From assembly GCA_038143535.1 (NCBI GenBank), contig JAYQMD010000001.1, positions 992,001 through 1,056,000 of the forward strand: a stretch of DNA of 64,000 nt. Reading direction: 5' to 3'. Of the stretch, positions 8,696 to 17,818 are shown in pieces. Both the position numbers and the translations under genes were made by a program. The notes under the pieces are model-generated. The model was not told where the DNA came from. It ran no database searches and worked only from the letters and a program-made list of their open reading frames with translations. Numbering within the stretch: position 1 is the stretch's first letter; each line of letters starts with the position of its first letter. The stretch comes from UBA7446 sp038143535. GTDB lineage: Bacteria; Bacteroidota; Bacteroidia; Flavobacteriales; Flavobacteriaceae.

Positions 8696-10360
8696 TTACT
8701 CGTAGGCATCCATGTGTACGCTGCCAATGGCGCGTCCCGAAGGTTCGTTCATGTTTTGGAAGGATGCATCCCATGCCAATGCGGTTGGTGTACTGCATGC
8801 TATTGAAGGAACAGAGGGCACTGTAAGTGCTGCTGCCTGTGATGGAAAATAGTCTTCAAAAATACTGCGGTAGAAATATTCCTCCTTAGTTCTTGGGGGC
8901 TGTATTGGAAAACGATGGCTTACTTGCTCCATTTGCGCGTCCGTTACAGACGATTCTACCAATTCTTTGAGGGAATCTATCCAATTGTAGCCAACCCCGT
9001 CGCTAAACTGCTCCTTTTGACGCCAAGCAACAGACTTGGGCAATTCATCTTCAAAGGCTTTGCGGAGGACCCATTTTTCCATCCGATCGGGGGTAATCAT
9101 CTTGTCCTTTGGGTTTATGCGCATGGCAACGTCCATAAATTTTTTATCCAAAAACGGTACACGGCCCTCGATACCCCAAGCTGCCAGCGATTTGTTGGCT
9201 CTTAAGCAATCGTATTGATAGAGTTTTTCGAGCTTTCTGACGGTTTCTTTGTGAAATTCTTCTGGGCTAGGTGCTTTGTGGAAATATAAATAACCACCAA
9301 AGACCTCGTCTGCACCCTCTCCTGAAAGCACCATTTTAATACCCATAGATTTGATTACACGCGCCAATAAGTACATGGGCGTAGATGCACGAACAGTAGT
9401 AATGTCGTAAGTCTCCAAGTGGTAGATAACATCTCGTATGGCATCTAAACCTTCTTGTACGGTAAAAGTAACTTCGTGATGAATTGTACCTATGCGGTCT
9501 GCAACGACTTTTGCGGCTGCCAAATCCGGCGAACCTGCTAAACCAATAGAAAAAGAATGGAGTTGTGGCCACCAGGCTTCCTGTTTGTCATCTGCCTCAA
9601 CACGGTTCTTGGCAAATTTTTTAGCCAATGCCGAAGTAATGGACGAATCCAAGCCTCCTGAAAGCAAAACACCATAAGGCACATCACTCATAAGCTGACG
9701 GTGAACTGCTTCTTCTAGTGCCTTACCCAAATCTTCAATACTGGACGTGTTGTCTTTAACAGCATCGTAGTCTTCCCAATCACGAGAATACCATTTTTGA
9801 GGAGTGTCGTCTTTTGAAGTGATGTAGTGTCCCGGAGGAAAAACCTCGATGGTATGACACACACCTTCTAATGCTTTTAGCTCGGAAGCCACATATCGAG
9901 TGCCTGCCTGGTCAAATCCGTAATAGAGTGGGATAATACCCATATGATCTCTAGCAATTAAAAAGTCTTTGTTTGCAGCATCGTAGAGTGCAAAACCAAA
10001 AATACCATTCAATTCGTCGATAAAGTCAATGCCTTTTTGCTGGTATAAAGCCAAGATAACTTCACAATCAGAACCTGTTTGGAAGTCATAATCAGGCGTG
10101 GTATCACGAAGCTCACGGTGGTTGTATATTTCGCCATTAGCTGCAAGTACAAAATGTTTATCGGGACTAAACAAAGGTTGTTTTCCGGATGTTGGATCAA
10201 CAATAGCCAAGCGCTCATGCGCAAGTATGGCATAATCATCGGCATAGATACCACTCCAATCTGGTCCGCGATGGCGAATTTTTTTGGACATCTCCAGCAA
10301 TTGCGGTCGAAGTCCTTCGGTTGATTGCTTTACATTTAAAGCACATACAATTCCACACAT
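8696..10360 (-). CDS. asnB: Asparagine synthase B (glutamine-hydrolysing)
   Basis: Makes asparagine from aspartate, ATP and glutamine in the cytoplasm. The 554 residues begin MCGIVCALN, with Cys2 (after Met removal) as the class II glutaminase nucleophile. The glutaminase domain shows RHRGPDWSG and AANGEIYNHRELR. The synthetase domain shows the P-loop-like LLSGGLDSSI and later LSGEGADEVFGGYLY. The ATG is at 10360-10358. The upstream 10361-10538 stretch is strongly AT-rich and separates it from the divergent ABC gene. A TAAATTTG box occurs there at 10393-10386 but without a -33 partner. The gene is intact and ordinary. Confidence 0.95.
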   Translation of the reverse strand: MCGIVCALNVKQSTEGLRPQLLEMSKKIRHRGPDWSGIYADDYAILAHERLAIVDPTSGKQPLFSPDKHFVLAANGEIYNHRELRDTTPDYDFQTGSDCEVILALYQQKGIDFIDELNGIFGFALYDAANKDFLIARDHMGIIPLYYGFDQAGTRYVASELKALEGVCHTIEVFPPGHYITSKDDTPQKWYSRDWEDYDAVKDNTSSIEDLGKALEEAVHRQLMSDVPYGVLLSGGLDSSITSALAKKFAKNRVEADDKQEAWWPQLHSFSIGLAGSPDLAAAKVVADRIGTIHHEVTFTVQEGLDAIRDVIYHLETYDITTVRASTPMYLLARVIKSMGIKMVLSGEGADEVFGGYLYFHKAPSPEEFHKETVRKLEKLYQYDCLRANKSLAAWGIEGRVPFLDKKFMDVAMRINPKDKMITPDRMEKWVLRKAFEDELPKSVAWRQKEQFSDGVGYNWIDSLKELVESSVTDAQMEQVSHRFPIQPPRTKEEYFYRSIFEDYFPSQAAALTVPSVPSIACSTPTALAWDASFQNMNEPSGRAIGSVHMDAYE

Positions 10361-10538
10361 AATTTTAATTTTGAAGCAAATTTGTCAAATTTATTTTTAT
10401 TATTAATTATAATATCATTAATTAAATTAATTATTAAACATTTTTAGGCTATTTACATTATTTTTTAATTTTAATTTGTGGATAAATATCTATTCTTGTT
10501 TAACATCTTCTAAAAAACATGCTTACTTTTAACCCTAC

Positions 10539-11219
10539 ATGGGAACACCTATTATTTCAATACAAAACGCAGCTATACAGCAAAACAAAAATGTGGTGCT
10601 AGACAAGGTATCACTTGAAATTGATGCTGGAGCGTTTGTTTATTTTATTGGAAGAACGGGAAGTGGTAAAAGCAGTTTAATACGAACACTATACGCCGCG
10701 CTTCCGCTTAAATCAGGTGAAATTAGCATCTGTGACACGGCATTAGCAAAACTTAAAAGTAGGCATGTTCACAAGTTGAGGCGTTTGTTGGGTATAGTAT
10801 TTCAAGATTTTAAGCTCCTCCCCGACCGTAATGTATATCAAAACTTGGCTTTTGTATTGCGCGCAACAGGGTGGAAAAACAAGTCAGCACGCGATACCCG
10901 CATTGCGGAAGTATTAACACTGGTAAATCTGGAAGGAAAAGAAAAGAAATTTCCCCAAACCTTGTCAGGTGGTGAACAACAACGGCTTTCCATTGGTCGC
11001 GCTTTGCTCAACCATCCAAAAGTATTGCTTGCCGACGAACCCACAGGCAACCTTGACCCCATTACGAGATGGGAAATCATGGAGGTACTACGGAATATTA
11101 ATGCACAAGGCACTACAATACTCATGGCCACGCATGATTTTGGAATCATTCAAAAATACCCTGGCAAAACATTCAAATGTGAGGATAGTTTGGTTTCTGA
11201 GGTAGTTGTAAAAAATTAA
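10539..11219 (+). CDS. ftsE: FtsE-like ABC transporter ATP-binding protein
   Basis: Single-domain ABC ATPase of 226 residues. Walker A is GRTGSGKSS, the signature is LSGGEQQRLSIGRAL, and Walker B runs into VLLADEPTGNLDP with the H-loop in MATHDFGI. The signature context and length match the FtsE/LolD branch. In Flavobacteriaceae a protein of this size is usually annotated as FtsE, the partner of FtsX in activating division-site peptidoglycan hydrolases. No ftsX is in this window, so the assignment rests on sequence type only. It is followed 5 bases later by a glycosyltransferase, suggesting cotranscription. Confidence 0.75.
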   Translation: MGTPIISIQNAAIQQNKNVVLDKVSLEIDAGAFVYFIGRTGSGKSSLIRTLYAALPLKSGEISICDTALAKLKSRHVHKLRRLLGIVFQDFKLLPDRNVYQNLAFVLRATGWKNKSARDTRIAEVLTLVNLEGKEKKFPQTLSGGEQQRLSIGRALLNHPKVLLADEPTGNLDPITRWEIMEVLRNINAQGTTILMATHDFGIIQKYPGKTFKCEDSLVSEVVVKN

Positions 11220-11224
11220 TTCCC

Positions 11225-12100
11225 TTGATTTCCATTTGTATACCTACATATAACACCGATTGTACAGAGCTGTTAGAAGCGTTAAGCAGGGAGCTAAATA
11301 CCATAAACAAAGAAATTGAAGTGTTGGTTGTTGATGATGGGTCAACAGTTTATCAAAAGAGGAATGAAAAAAAATGCACCGATTTTGGTTTTAGATATAT
11401 AGCAATGAATGGCAATTTTGGCCGTGTTTCGACGCGAATACGACTTTCAAAAGAAAGTCAACACCCTTATCTACTGTTTATAGACGCAGACATGATACCG
11501 GCGTATTTAAATTATATCAAAACGTACTTGAACAACATTAACGATCAGACTAAAGCTATTTTCGGTGGGTATAGTTACGACTTCGAATCGTTTGAAAAAA
11601 ACCTTCGATATAACTATGGGAAACAGCGTGAGCAAAAAGCCGCTAACTTGCGAAACAAAAATCCGTACAAACTTATATTTTCGGGGAACATGTTAATTTC
11701 TAAAAATTTGTTTGAACAAACTTCAAAAATTTCTGATAATGTGTATGGATTAGATTTGCTATTAGGTGCTTCACTCAAAAAACATAACATCCCAATTTTA
11801 CATATAAATAATGAAACGTATCATCATGGCATTGACGATAACAAGTTGTTTTTATCTAAAATAAAAAGTGGTGCAACAACGCTTCGAGAATACTACGAAG
11901 CCAATATCATTAAAGCAGATCAAAACAATTTAATTCATGCTTATGAAAGCTTAAAAAAATATCGCCTCAATTTCATTTTTTGTAATTCGTTTTTACCTAT
12001 CGGTAAGTGCTTGTATCATATTTTAAACCGTTACGGAAAACCATTATTTTTTCTTGATTGGTATCGTTTATATTATTTTACCAATCCTAATAAATCATGA
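11225..12100 (+). CDS. Family 2 glycosyltransferase
   Basis: Predicted GT-A fold transferase of 291 residues that adds a sugar from a nucleotide donor to a surface glycan on the cytoplasmic side. The start is a TTG at 11225, only 5 bases after the ABC gene stop. It gives the classic N-terminus MISICIPTYNTD, so no better start exists. Seen: VLVVDDGSTVYQ (nucleotide-binding Asp) and the DxD-like FIDADMIP. It overlaps the next glycosyltransferase by 4 bases (ATGA), indicating coupled translation. Codon use is AT-rich compared with the housekeeping neighbours. The donor and acceptor sugars are unknown. Confidence 0.85.
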   Translation: MISICIPTYNTDCTELLEALSRELNTINKEIEVLVVDDGSTVYQKRNEKKCTDFGFRYIAMNGNFGRVSTRIRLSKESQHPYLLFIDADMIPAYLNYIKTYLNNINDQTKAIFGGYSYDFESFEKNLRYNYGKQREQKAANLRNKNPYKLIFSGNMLISKNLFEQTSKISDNVYGLDLLLGASLKKHNIPILHINNETYHHGIDDNKLFLSKIKSGATTLREYYEANIIKADQNNLIHAYESLKKYRLNFIFCNSFLPIGKCLYHILNRYGKPLFFLDWYRLYYFTNPNKS

Positions 12101-13044
12101 TTCCTCTGTTTTCTATTATAGTACCTCTCTACAATAAAGAAAACTTTATTGCTGAAACATTAAGGAGCATTACAAGGCAGTCTTGTCAAGACTTTGAGCT
12201 TATTGTTGTAGACGACTGTTCAACAGATAATAGTTTACGTTTGGTAAACTCTTTACAAATTCAAAGGATTCAGATTATTTGTCACAAGACAAACAAAGGT
12301 TTATCTGCCACCAGAAATACAGGTATTCAACAAGCCAAGGGCAAGTTGATTACAATGCTCGATGCAGATGACAGATGGCATCATACTTTTCTAAGCTGTA
12401 TTGCAAAGATGATAGAAGATTTTCCAAACGCCTCAATATTTGGCACTGGGTATAACGAGCTACACCCAAACGGCAAGAAGATGTGGGCAAAACCTAAACT
12501 TCCTTTATTTAAAGAAAATAATAGCTTTATAATTCCTGATTTTTTTAAATATAGCTTAGGAATGCCTTTGTATTGTCAAAGCAGCATAGCCTATAAAAGA
12601 AAAGTCATAGAGGAGGTTGAGGGCTTTAATGAAAAAATAAAGTACAGCGAAGACATCGATTTTTTCATAAGAATAAATTTGAAATTTAAATCTGCTTATC
12701 ATCATGGCCCTTTATGCGATGTAAGGGTCGGTGGACCGGGACAAATGACAGTTGTAAAGCTCAACCATCAGTTATTACCAAATTTGGACAAGTATGAAGC
12801 CGAAAACGCTAAAAACAAAAGCTTTGTCAAGTATCTAAACTTTAAAAGGTATATGTATGCCATGCGTTACAGGCAAAGTGATGAATCTAATCTGTTTTAT
12901 AAGATGCGAAAAAGCATAAATACGCAAATGCTTACAATTCGACAATTAATATTGTTATACGTTCCGAAACCCATTTATAGATTGTTGCTATTGGTTAAGA
13001 AACAGTTGTTACGTTTTGGGATTCGACTTACCTCTTTTAACTAA
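12097..13044 (+). CDS. Family 2 glycosyltransferase
   Basis: Second GT-A type glycosyltransferase, 315 residues. The N-terminal motif is FSIIVPLYNKENFI, followed by LIVVDDCSTDNS and the DxD-type MLDADDRWH; a later SEDIDFFIR segment corresponds to the usual catalytic-base ED region of GT2 enzymes. The C-terminal 60 residues are basic and hydrophobic and could attach to the membrane. The start overlaps the previous gene's stop (ATGA). The pair probably acts in sequence on one glycan, possibly the one exported by the flippase on the opposite strand. That link is inference. Confidence 0.85.
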   Translation: MIPLFSIIVPLYNKENFIAETLRSITRQSCQDFELIVVDDCSTDNSLRLVNSLQIQRIQIICHKTNKGLSATRNTGIQQAKGKLITMLDADDRWHHTFLSCIAKMIEDFPNASIFGTGYNELHPNGKKMWAKPKLPLFKENNSFIIPDFFKYSLGMPLYCQSSIAYKRKVIEEVEGFNEKIKYSEDIDFFIRINLKFKSAYHHGPLCDVRVGGPGQMTVVKLNHQLLPNLDKYEAENAKNKSFVKYLNFKRYMYAMRYRQSDESNLFYKMRKSINTQMLTIRQLILLYVPKPIYRLLLLVKKQLLRFGIRLTSFN

Positions 13045-13074
13045 CTTGAAGTAAATTATAGTTTTTTTGAGTAA

Positions 13075-14655
13075 TCAATAAACAAACTTCAAGTCATAGT
13101 TTAGTGAGTCTAAAATAATTCGTGGGGAAGGAGTAAATTCTTGGCTAAACAAACTTTTTGAATAGTCAACTTTATCAGATTTGACACCGCATAAATCTGC
13201 AATAGCATGTGATAGATTGTCTAAAGAAAATTTTCTGTTGGTTTTATTTTCGACTGATTTAAGCGCCTGAAATGCTTTTGACTGCCATAAAACAAAAGGG
13301 ATTTCAAACATATTTCTGGTAATGTTTTGATCAACGCTATGGCCAGCATAATCAATTTCGTCATATACTTCCTCACCATGATCTGAAAAATAGAGCACAA
13401 AACTTTTCTGATTGCGAGCTTTGGTAATATTAATGATTTCATGTACCACATGATCGTTATATAAAACAGCATTATCATAATGATCAACCTTTGGGTCTTT
13501 GGAACGCATTAAGGCAGGGTCAAATTTTTTAAAACGATCTGGATAGCGCATATCATAAGCTCCATGCGTTCCAAGAAGATGAATAAAAACAACCTTAGGA
13601 CCATCTTTTGCTACAAAGTCTTTGAAATGAGACAGTATAATTTCATCATAAGGTGCCTTATAAAACCAGGTCTCGGAAGAAGTAAACTTCGTATGTTCTG
13701 CTGTCATTCCGATTTTGGTGACTAGTGTTTCATACAAACCAATGGGGGCTTGATTAGAAAGCCAGTAGGTATTAAATTTTGCAGCATTCAAAAGCTGAAT
13801 GATGTTCCCGCCCCCAATTTCATTTGTTAATCGCAGCGCTCTAGTTAAAGATGCAATAGTATATGCATGGGCGCTTACAATATCATTATAAACGGTTAGC
13901 TCGTGTTGAATAGAAGTCAGTTTTGGGTTGGTAGCTCTATGATAGCCGTATAACTGCATGTGGTTTCTATTGGTTGATTCACCAATCACGAAAACATAGA
14001 GTTCATCTCCTGAGAGCTCGGCTACTACATTAGCAAAGTCTCCATACTTATTTTGTTTTTGCTTGTTGAGTTCATTTGATGTGGTCAAATAATTCACGAT
14101 GCCAGTGGACAGCGTAAATGGTAAATTTTGAGTATAGATTAAAGGATGGCGTAAGGCGATTATTGCGGTTAAAACGGCCACATAATGTAGCGGCTTAAAG
14201 TAATAATCACTAGCACGTCTAGCCTCAAAACGAATGATAAAAATTCCACCCGTAAGAACACTAATAGTGTAAACAACTACATCAAATGAAAAGTAATCAT
14301 ACGCAAATTCAAGTGACTCTGCCATATTGGTTTCCATTGCAATGAAAATGGCAGATGGTGAAAAAACGGCATCTAAAATCAAATAATAGATACCCTCAAG
14401 CAGGACAATAAAAACTACAATAGAGCAAACAATAGACTGAAATAAAGTCAATTTTGAGGAAGGGAGAAAAATTCGAACCAACGAAATCAGTAGCGTTGCT
14501 AACAGAATGTTCTCAAGAGCGTTATATAAGCGGAACTTATCGTAGTCACTAAAAAAAAGTTCGAGTAAAAAAACAGCCACCAAAAAAAAGGACATAACAA
14601 TATAAATCCTAAAAACAGAAACGAAATTAAAAATGTCTTCTTTAGTGTATTTCAT
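13075..14655 (-). CDS. Phosphoethanolamine-transferase-like membrane sulfatase-fold protein
   Basis: Inner-membrane protein of 526 residues: about five N-terminal membrane spans (residues 15-200), then a periplasmic alkaline-phosphatase/sulfatase-fold domain. The candidate nucleophile threonine is in VIGESTNRNHM, followed by YGYHRATNP. Metal-binding motifs appear as HLLGTHGAYD, YFSDHGEEVYD and DYAGHS. This is the layout of EptA/OpgE-type enzymes, which move phosphoethanolamine onto lipid A or glycans. It overlaps the flippase gene by 14 bases, so both are cotranscribed. The acceptor may be the glycan that flippase moves. A non-PEtn phospho-substituent cannot be excluded. Confidence 0.8.
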   Translation of the reverse strand: MKYTKEDIFNFVSVFRIYIVMSFFLVAVFLLELFFSDYDKFRLYNALENILLATLLISLVRIFLPSSKLTLFQSIVCSIVVFIVLLEGIYYLILDAVFSPSAIFIAMETNMAESLEFAYDYFSFDVVVYTISVLTGGIFIIRFEARRASDYYFKPLHYVAVLTAIIALRHPLIYTQNLPFTLSTGIVNYLTTSNELNKQKQNKYGDFANVVAELSGDELYVFVIGESTNRNHMQLYGYHRATNPKLTSIQHELTVYNDIVSAHAYTIASLTRALRLTNEIGGGNIIQLLNAAKFNTYWLSNQAPIGLYETLVTKIGMTAEHTKFTSSETWFYKAPYDEIILSHFKDFVAKDGPKVVFIHLLGTHGAYDMRYPDRFKKFDPALMRSKDPKVDHYDNAVLYNDHVVHEIINITKARNQKSFVLYFSDHGEEVYDEIDYAGHSVDQNITRNMFEIPFVLWQSKAFQALKSVENKTNRKFSLDNLSHAIADLCGVKSDKVDYSKSLFSQEFTPSPRIILDSLNYDLKFVY

Positions 14656-15886
14656 TGTTTTTATAAAAAAGGAATTTAGCCATTACAGCGACCATAATTA
14701 AGAAATAAACAATATAAGTATAACAATGCGCTTTAACGACACCTACCAGCCCACTAATTTCTAAAAAATAGAAACTCAAATACAACGTCATAAATGCCAG
14801 AACCATGTCAGTAATGATATAATAAGCTATCATTCTACGCGCATGAAAAAGGACAGTGAAAATTAGCGTACCTGCTCGTAAAAAATCACCTATCAATTGC
14901 CACACAAACAATTCTTCTATGGAGCTAAAGCTTGGTGCGAGAATAAGATGAATAGCCTCAGTGCGAAAAGCATATAAACCCAGCAAACATATAGCCAGCA
15001 GCGGCATTACTTTTTTGTAGTATTCACCAACCTGTAGGCGGTAGAATTTAATACTTGTCCTTTCGGAAATCCTTGGGAGCACATATACAAGTATTATTGA
15101 GTTAAGTACCAAAAAATAGAAATAAGAAAACTGATTTATGGCCTCCCAAAAACCTGCTGACTCAGCACCAAGAACTACTGAAATTTGGTTGCGAATTAGT
15201 ATGTAAATTAACGGAAAGGCAAGGTTTGAGAACAAAACCATTCCTGCATACAGCAACATATCCTTGGATATGGCTTTGGAAAACTGCAATTGAAAAAAAG
15301 GAAATGAACCGAAAAAAAAACGACTGTGTAGAAAATACAGAATGGGTAACAACACCACAGCAATAAGACCTCCCGTTAGCCCATAAAAATAAACCAAACA
15401 AGCCGTCAACACCAAGTTACAAAGGTTCATGGCAATCTCTAGAAAAATTACCTTTTGATAATCTCCCAGTCCTTGCATTAGCGAAAAAAACAAATGATGG
15501 AAGCCTTGAAAAGGGATTACAAACGCTACTATTTGAAAAATATAATCAAACTTCCGATCTAAAAAAACGAGCTGAGCTAAGTCCTTTGAAAAGGCAAATA
15601 GGAGCATGCATAACAGCACCGACACGATAATGTTGTATCGATTTAGTGTTCCAATAAGCAGCTTAAATTTTTCTGTATTTCCTTTATATTCAGATGTATA
15701 GCGGATTATACCCTTTTGCATACCCAACGTCTGGACAGATACCGACAACTGCATAAAGTTTTTTATGTTGCCAATTGCAGATAGACCATTAGGCCCCAAA
15801 AAAAGAGCAAAAATCTTGGTTATTAAAAAACCTACAATAAACTTGACAGCAACTGAAAATGCTGAAAAAGACAATAAACGAAACAA
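14642..15886 (-). CDS. Polysaccharide flippase (Wzx/MATE-like, MOP superfamily)
   Basis: Polytopic membrane protein of 414 residues with about 12 hydrophobic segments and few loops, typical of O-antigen/polysaccharide translocases. The N-terminal part SFSAFSVAVKFIVGFLITKIF followed by LGPNGLSAIGNIKNF resembles WzxE-type proteins that flip undecaprenyl-linked oligosaccharides. The last codons overlap the start of the phosphoethanolamine-transferase-like gene. Together with the two glycosyltransferases just to the left on the other strand, it forms a small surface-glycan locus placed between the ABC gene and typA. No polymerase or ligase is visible here. Confidence 0.8.
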   Translation of the reverse strand: MFRLLSFSAFSVAVKFIVGFLITKIFALFLGPNGLSAIGNIKNFMQLSVSVQTLGMQKGIIRYTSEYKGNTEKFKLLIGTLNRYNIIVSVLLCMLLFAFSKDLAQLVFLDRKFDYIFQIVAFVIPFQGFHHLFFSLMQGLGDYQKVIFLEIAMNLCNLVLTACLVYFYGLTGGLIAVVLLPILYFLHSRFFFGSFPFFQLQFSKAISKDMLLYAGMVLFSNLAFPLIYILIRNQISVVLGAESAGFWEAINQFSYFYFLVLNSIILVYVLPRISERTSIKFYRLQVGEYYKKVMPLLAICLLGLYAFRTEAIHLILAPSFSSIEELFVWQLIGDFLRAGTLIFTVLFHARRMIAYYIITDMVLAFMTLYLSFYFLEISGLVGVVKAHCYTYIVYFLIMVAVMAKFLFYKNNEIH

Positions 15887-15928
15887 GCCTAACTAGTTTG
15901 ACTCAAAAGTAAGAAAACTAATAGTTTA

Positions 15929-17734
15929 TCAACCTAACTGTTTTCCGCGACGTTTACGCTCGTTTTCATCAAGGTATATTTTACGCAGGCGGAGTGAGTT
16001 AGGCGTTACTTCTACATACTCGTCTTTTTGTATGTATTCCAGTGCTTCTTCCAAGCTAAACGTAATAGGAGGCGCCAGTTTTACCTTATCGTCCGAGCCA
16101 GAGGCACGTACATTGGAGAGTTTTTTGGTTTTGGTTACATTGACAACCAAGTCATCCGCACGGGAGTTTTCGCCAATCACCTGACCGGTATAGATTTCAT
16201 CGCCTGGTGGTACAAAAAACTTACCCCTATCTTGAAGCTTGTCTAAAGAATACGGAATAGCCGTTCCTTTTTCCATAGATATCAACGAACCGTTAATGCG
16301 ACCGGGAATGTCTCCCTTAAACGGCTCAAAGGCAATAAAGCGGTGGTTCATTATGGCCTCACCAGCCGTAGCCGTCAGTAGTTGGTTTCGAAGTCCGATA
16401 ATTCCTCTTGATGGAATCTTAAAAGAGCACACCATACGGCCGCCTTTAGGCTCCATAGCCGTCATCTCCCCTTTGCGCATGGTAACCATTTCAACTGCTT
16501 TCCCTGAAACTTCTTCGGGTAAATCGATTGTTAATTCTTCGATAGGCTCGCATTTCTTACCATCAATTTCTTTAATGATTACCTGTGGTTGTCCAATTTG
16601 CAATTCATAACCCTCACGTCGCATGGTTTCAATTAAAACTGATAAGTGTAAAACACCACGGCCATAGACAATGAATTTATCGGCTGAATTTGTCCCTTCT
16701 AGGCGCATGGCCAAGTTCCGTTCGAGTTCACGCTCCAAACGATCTTTAAGATGGCGCGAGGTAACAAACTTACCCTCTTTTCCAAAAAATGGAGAATCGT
16801 TGATAGTAAACATCATGCTCATCGTAGGCTCGTCAATAGCGATGTTAGGCAAGGCTTCAGGAGCATCAACATCAGCAATTGTATCACCAATTTCAAAATC
16901 TTCCAATCCTACAACAGCACACAAGTCTCCTGCGGATACTTCATCTACTTTTTTTCTGCCTAACCCATCAAAAACCAATAATTCTTTAATTTTTGACTTC
17001 ACTACAGCCCCATTGCGATTAACAAGCGAAACCGTATCAGTAGCATTAAGTGCACCACGGTGCAATCTTCCGATCGCAATGCGCCCAGTAAAAGAAGAAA
17101 AGTCTAAAGACGTTATCAGCATTTGGGTGTTTCCTTCTGTGATTTTGGGTGATGGAATATGTTCAACAACAGCATCTAACAGTGGTGCAACAGAATCCGT
17201 TTGATTTTTCCAATCTTCAGACATCCAATTGTTTTTAGCCGATCCGTATAATACTGGAAAATCTAATTGCCATTCTTCTGCTCCGAGTTCGAACATCAGG
17301 TCAAAAACAGCCTCATATACTTCTTCGGGAGTACAGTTTTCTTTGTCTACTTTATTGACAACTACAATGGGCTTTAACTTAAGGTTAATCGCTTTTTGCA
17401 ACACAAAGCGTGTTTGCGGCATGGGCCCTTCAAAAGCATCTACCAACAGCAGAACGCCGTCGGCCATATTCAATACACGCTCCACCTCTCCCCCAAAATC
17501 GGCGTGCCCAGGCGTGTCAATGATATTAATTTTGGTGTCTTTGTATTGAACAGAAACGTTTTTAGATAAGATGGTAATACCACGCTCGCGCTCCAAATCG
17601 TTGTTGTCTAGAATGAGTTCGCCTTTGGTTTCATTTTCGCGAAACAATTGGCAGTGATGAAGTATCTTGTCTACTAGTGTTGTTTTGCCGTGATCAACGT
17701 GAGCGATAATGGCAATATTTCGAATATTTTGCAT
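15929..17734 (-). CDS. typA: Translational GTPase TypA/BipA
   Basis: Ribosome-binding GTPase of the EF-G/LepA group involved in 50S assembly and stress or cold adaptation. I place the start at the ATG 17734-17732, giving MQNIRNIAIIAHVDHGKTT, the normal N-terminus. A GTG seven codons further upstream would add an unusual leader. This gives 601 residues. G1 is AHVDHGKTT, G2 lies in ERERGITI, G3 is DTPGHADFGG, and G4 is VVNKVD. Domains II-V and the BipA-specific C-terminal region (EYVEVTPNSLRLRK) follow. It is divergent from kdsA, with 84 bases between the two starts. Confidence 0.96.
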   Translation of the reverse strand: MQNIRNIAIIAHVDHGKTTLVDKILHHCQLFRENETKGELILDNNDLERERGITILSKNVSVQYKDTKINIIDTPGHADFGGEVERVLNMADGVLLLVDAFEGPMPQTRFVLQKAINLKLKPIVVVNKVDKENCTPEEVYEAVFDLMFELGAEEWQLDFPVLYGSAKNNWMSEDWKNQTDSVAPLLDAVVEHIPSPKITEGNTQMLITSLDFSSFTGRIAIGRLHRGALNATDTVSLVNRNGAVVKSKIKELLVFDGLGRKKVDEVSAGDLCAVVGLEDFEIGDTIADVDAPEALPNIAIDEPTMSMMFTINDSPFFGKEGKFVTSRHLKDRLERELERNLAMRLEGTNSADKFIVYGRGVLHLSVLIETMRREGYELQIGQPQVIIKEIDGKKCEPIEELTIDLPEEVSGKAVEMVTMRKGEMTAMEPKGGRMVCSFKIPSRGIIGLRNQLLTATAGEAIMNHRFIAFEPFKGDIPGRINGSLISMEKGTAIPYSLDKLQDRGKFFVPPGDEIYTGQVIGENSRADDLVVNVTKTKKLSNVRASGSDDKVKLAPPITFSLEEALEYIQKDEYVEVTPNSLRLRKIYLDENERKRRGKQLG

Positions 17735-17751
17735 AGCTTTTTTTGGCGGCA

Positions 17752-17759
17752 CAAATGTA
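17752..17759 (-). promoter_or_regulatory. Possible -7 box of typA
   Basis: On the minus strand this reads TACATTTG (TAnnTTTG), about 18 bases upstream of the chosen typA ATG. The match supports that start, because the GTG alternative would overlap the box. No good -33 TTG was found at the usual distance. Confidence 0.3.
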
Positions 17760-17806
17760 CATTATTTTCCAATGGAGTTGATTGTGTATTACTTACCTAT
17801 AATCCC

Positions 17807-17814
17807 TATTTTTG
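17807..17814 (+). promoter_or_regulatory. Possible -7 box of kdsA
   Basis: TATTTTTG matches TAnnTTTG and ends 4 bases before the kdsA ATG at 17819. A TTG at 17782-17784 is 22 bases upstream, slightly longer than ideal. If used, the transcript would start at or next to the ATG and be leaderless. A chance match is quite possible. Confidence 0.3.
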
Positions 17815-17818
17815 TAGG

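Noticed and set aside
10386..10393. TAAATTTG box upstream of asnB on the minus strand
   Set aside because: The region is so AT-rich that one chance hit is expected, and no -33 TTG is present at a suitable distance.
17735..17752. GTG start extending typA by six codons
   Set aside because: TypA proteins begin at MQNIRNIAIIAHVDHGKTT, and a TAnnTTTG box overlaps the GTG.
17690..17818. 43-codon N-terminal extension of kdsA
   Set aside because: It would overlap the typA start and adds no family-like sequence; KdsA proteins begin close to the AGPCAIEG motif, matching the ATG at 17819.
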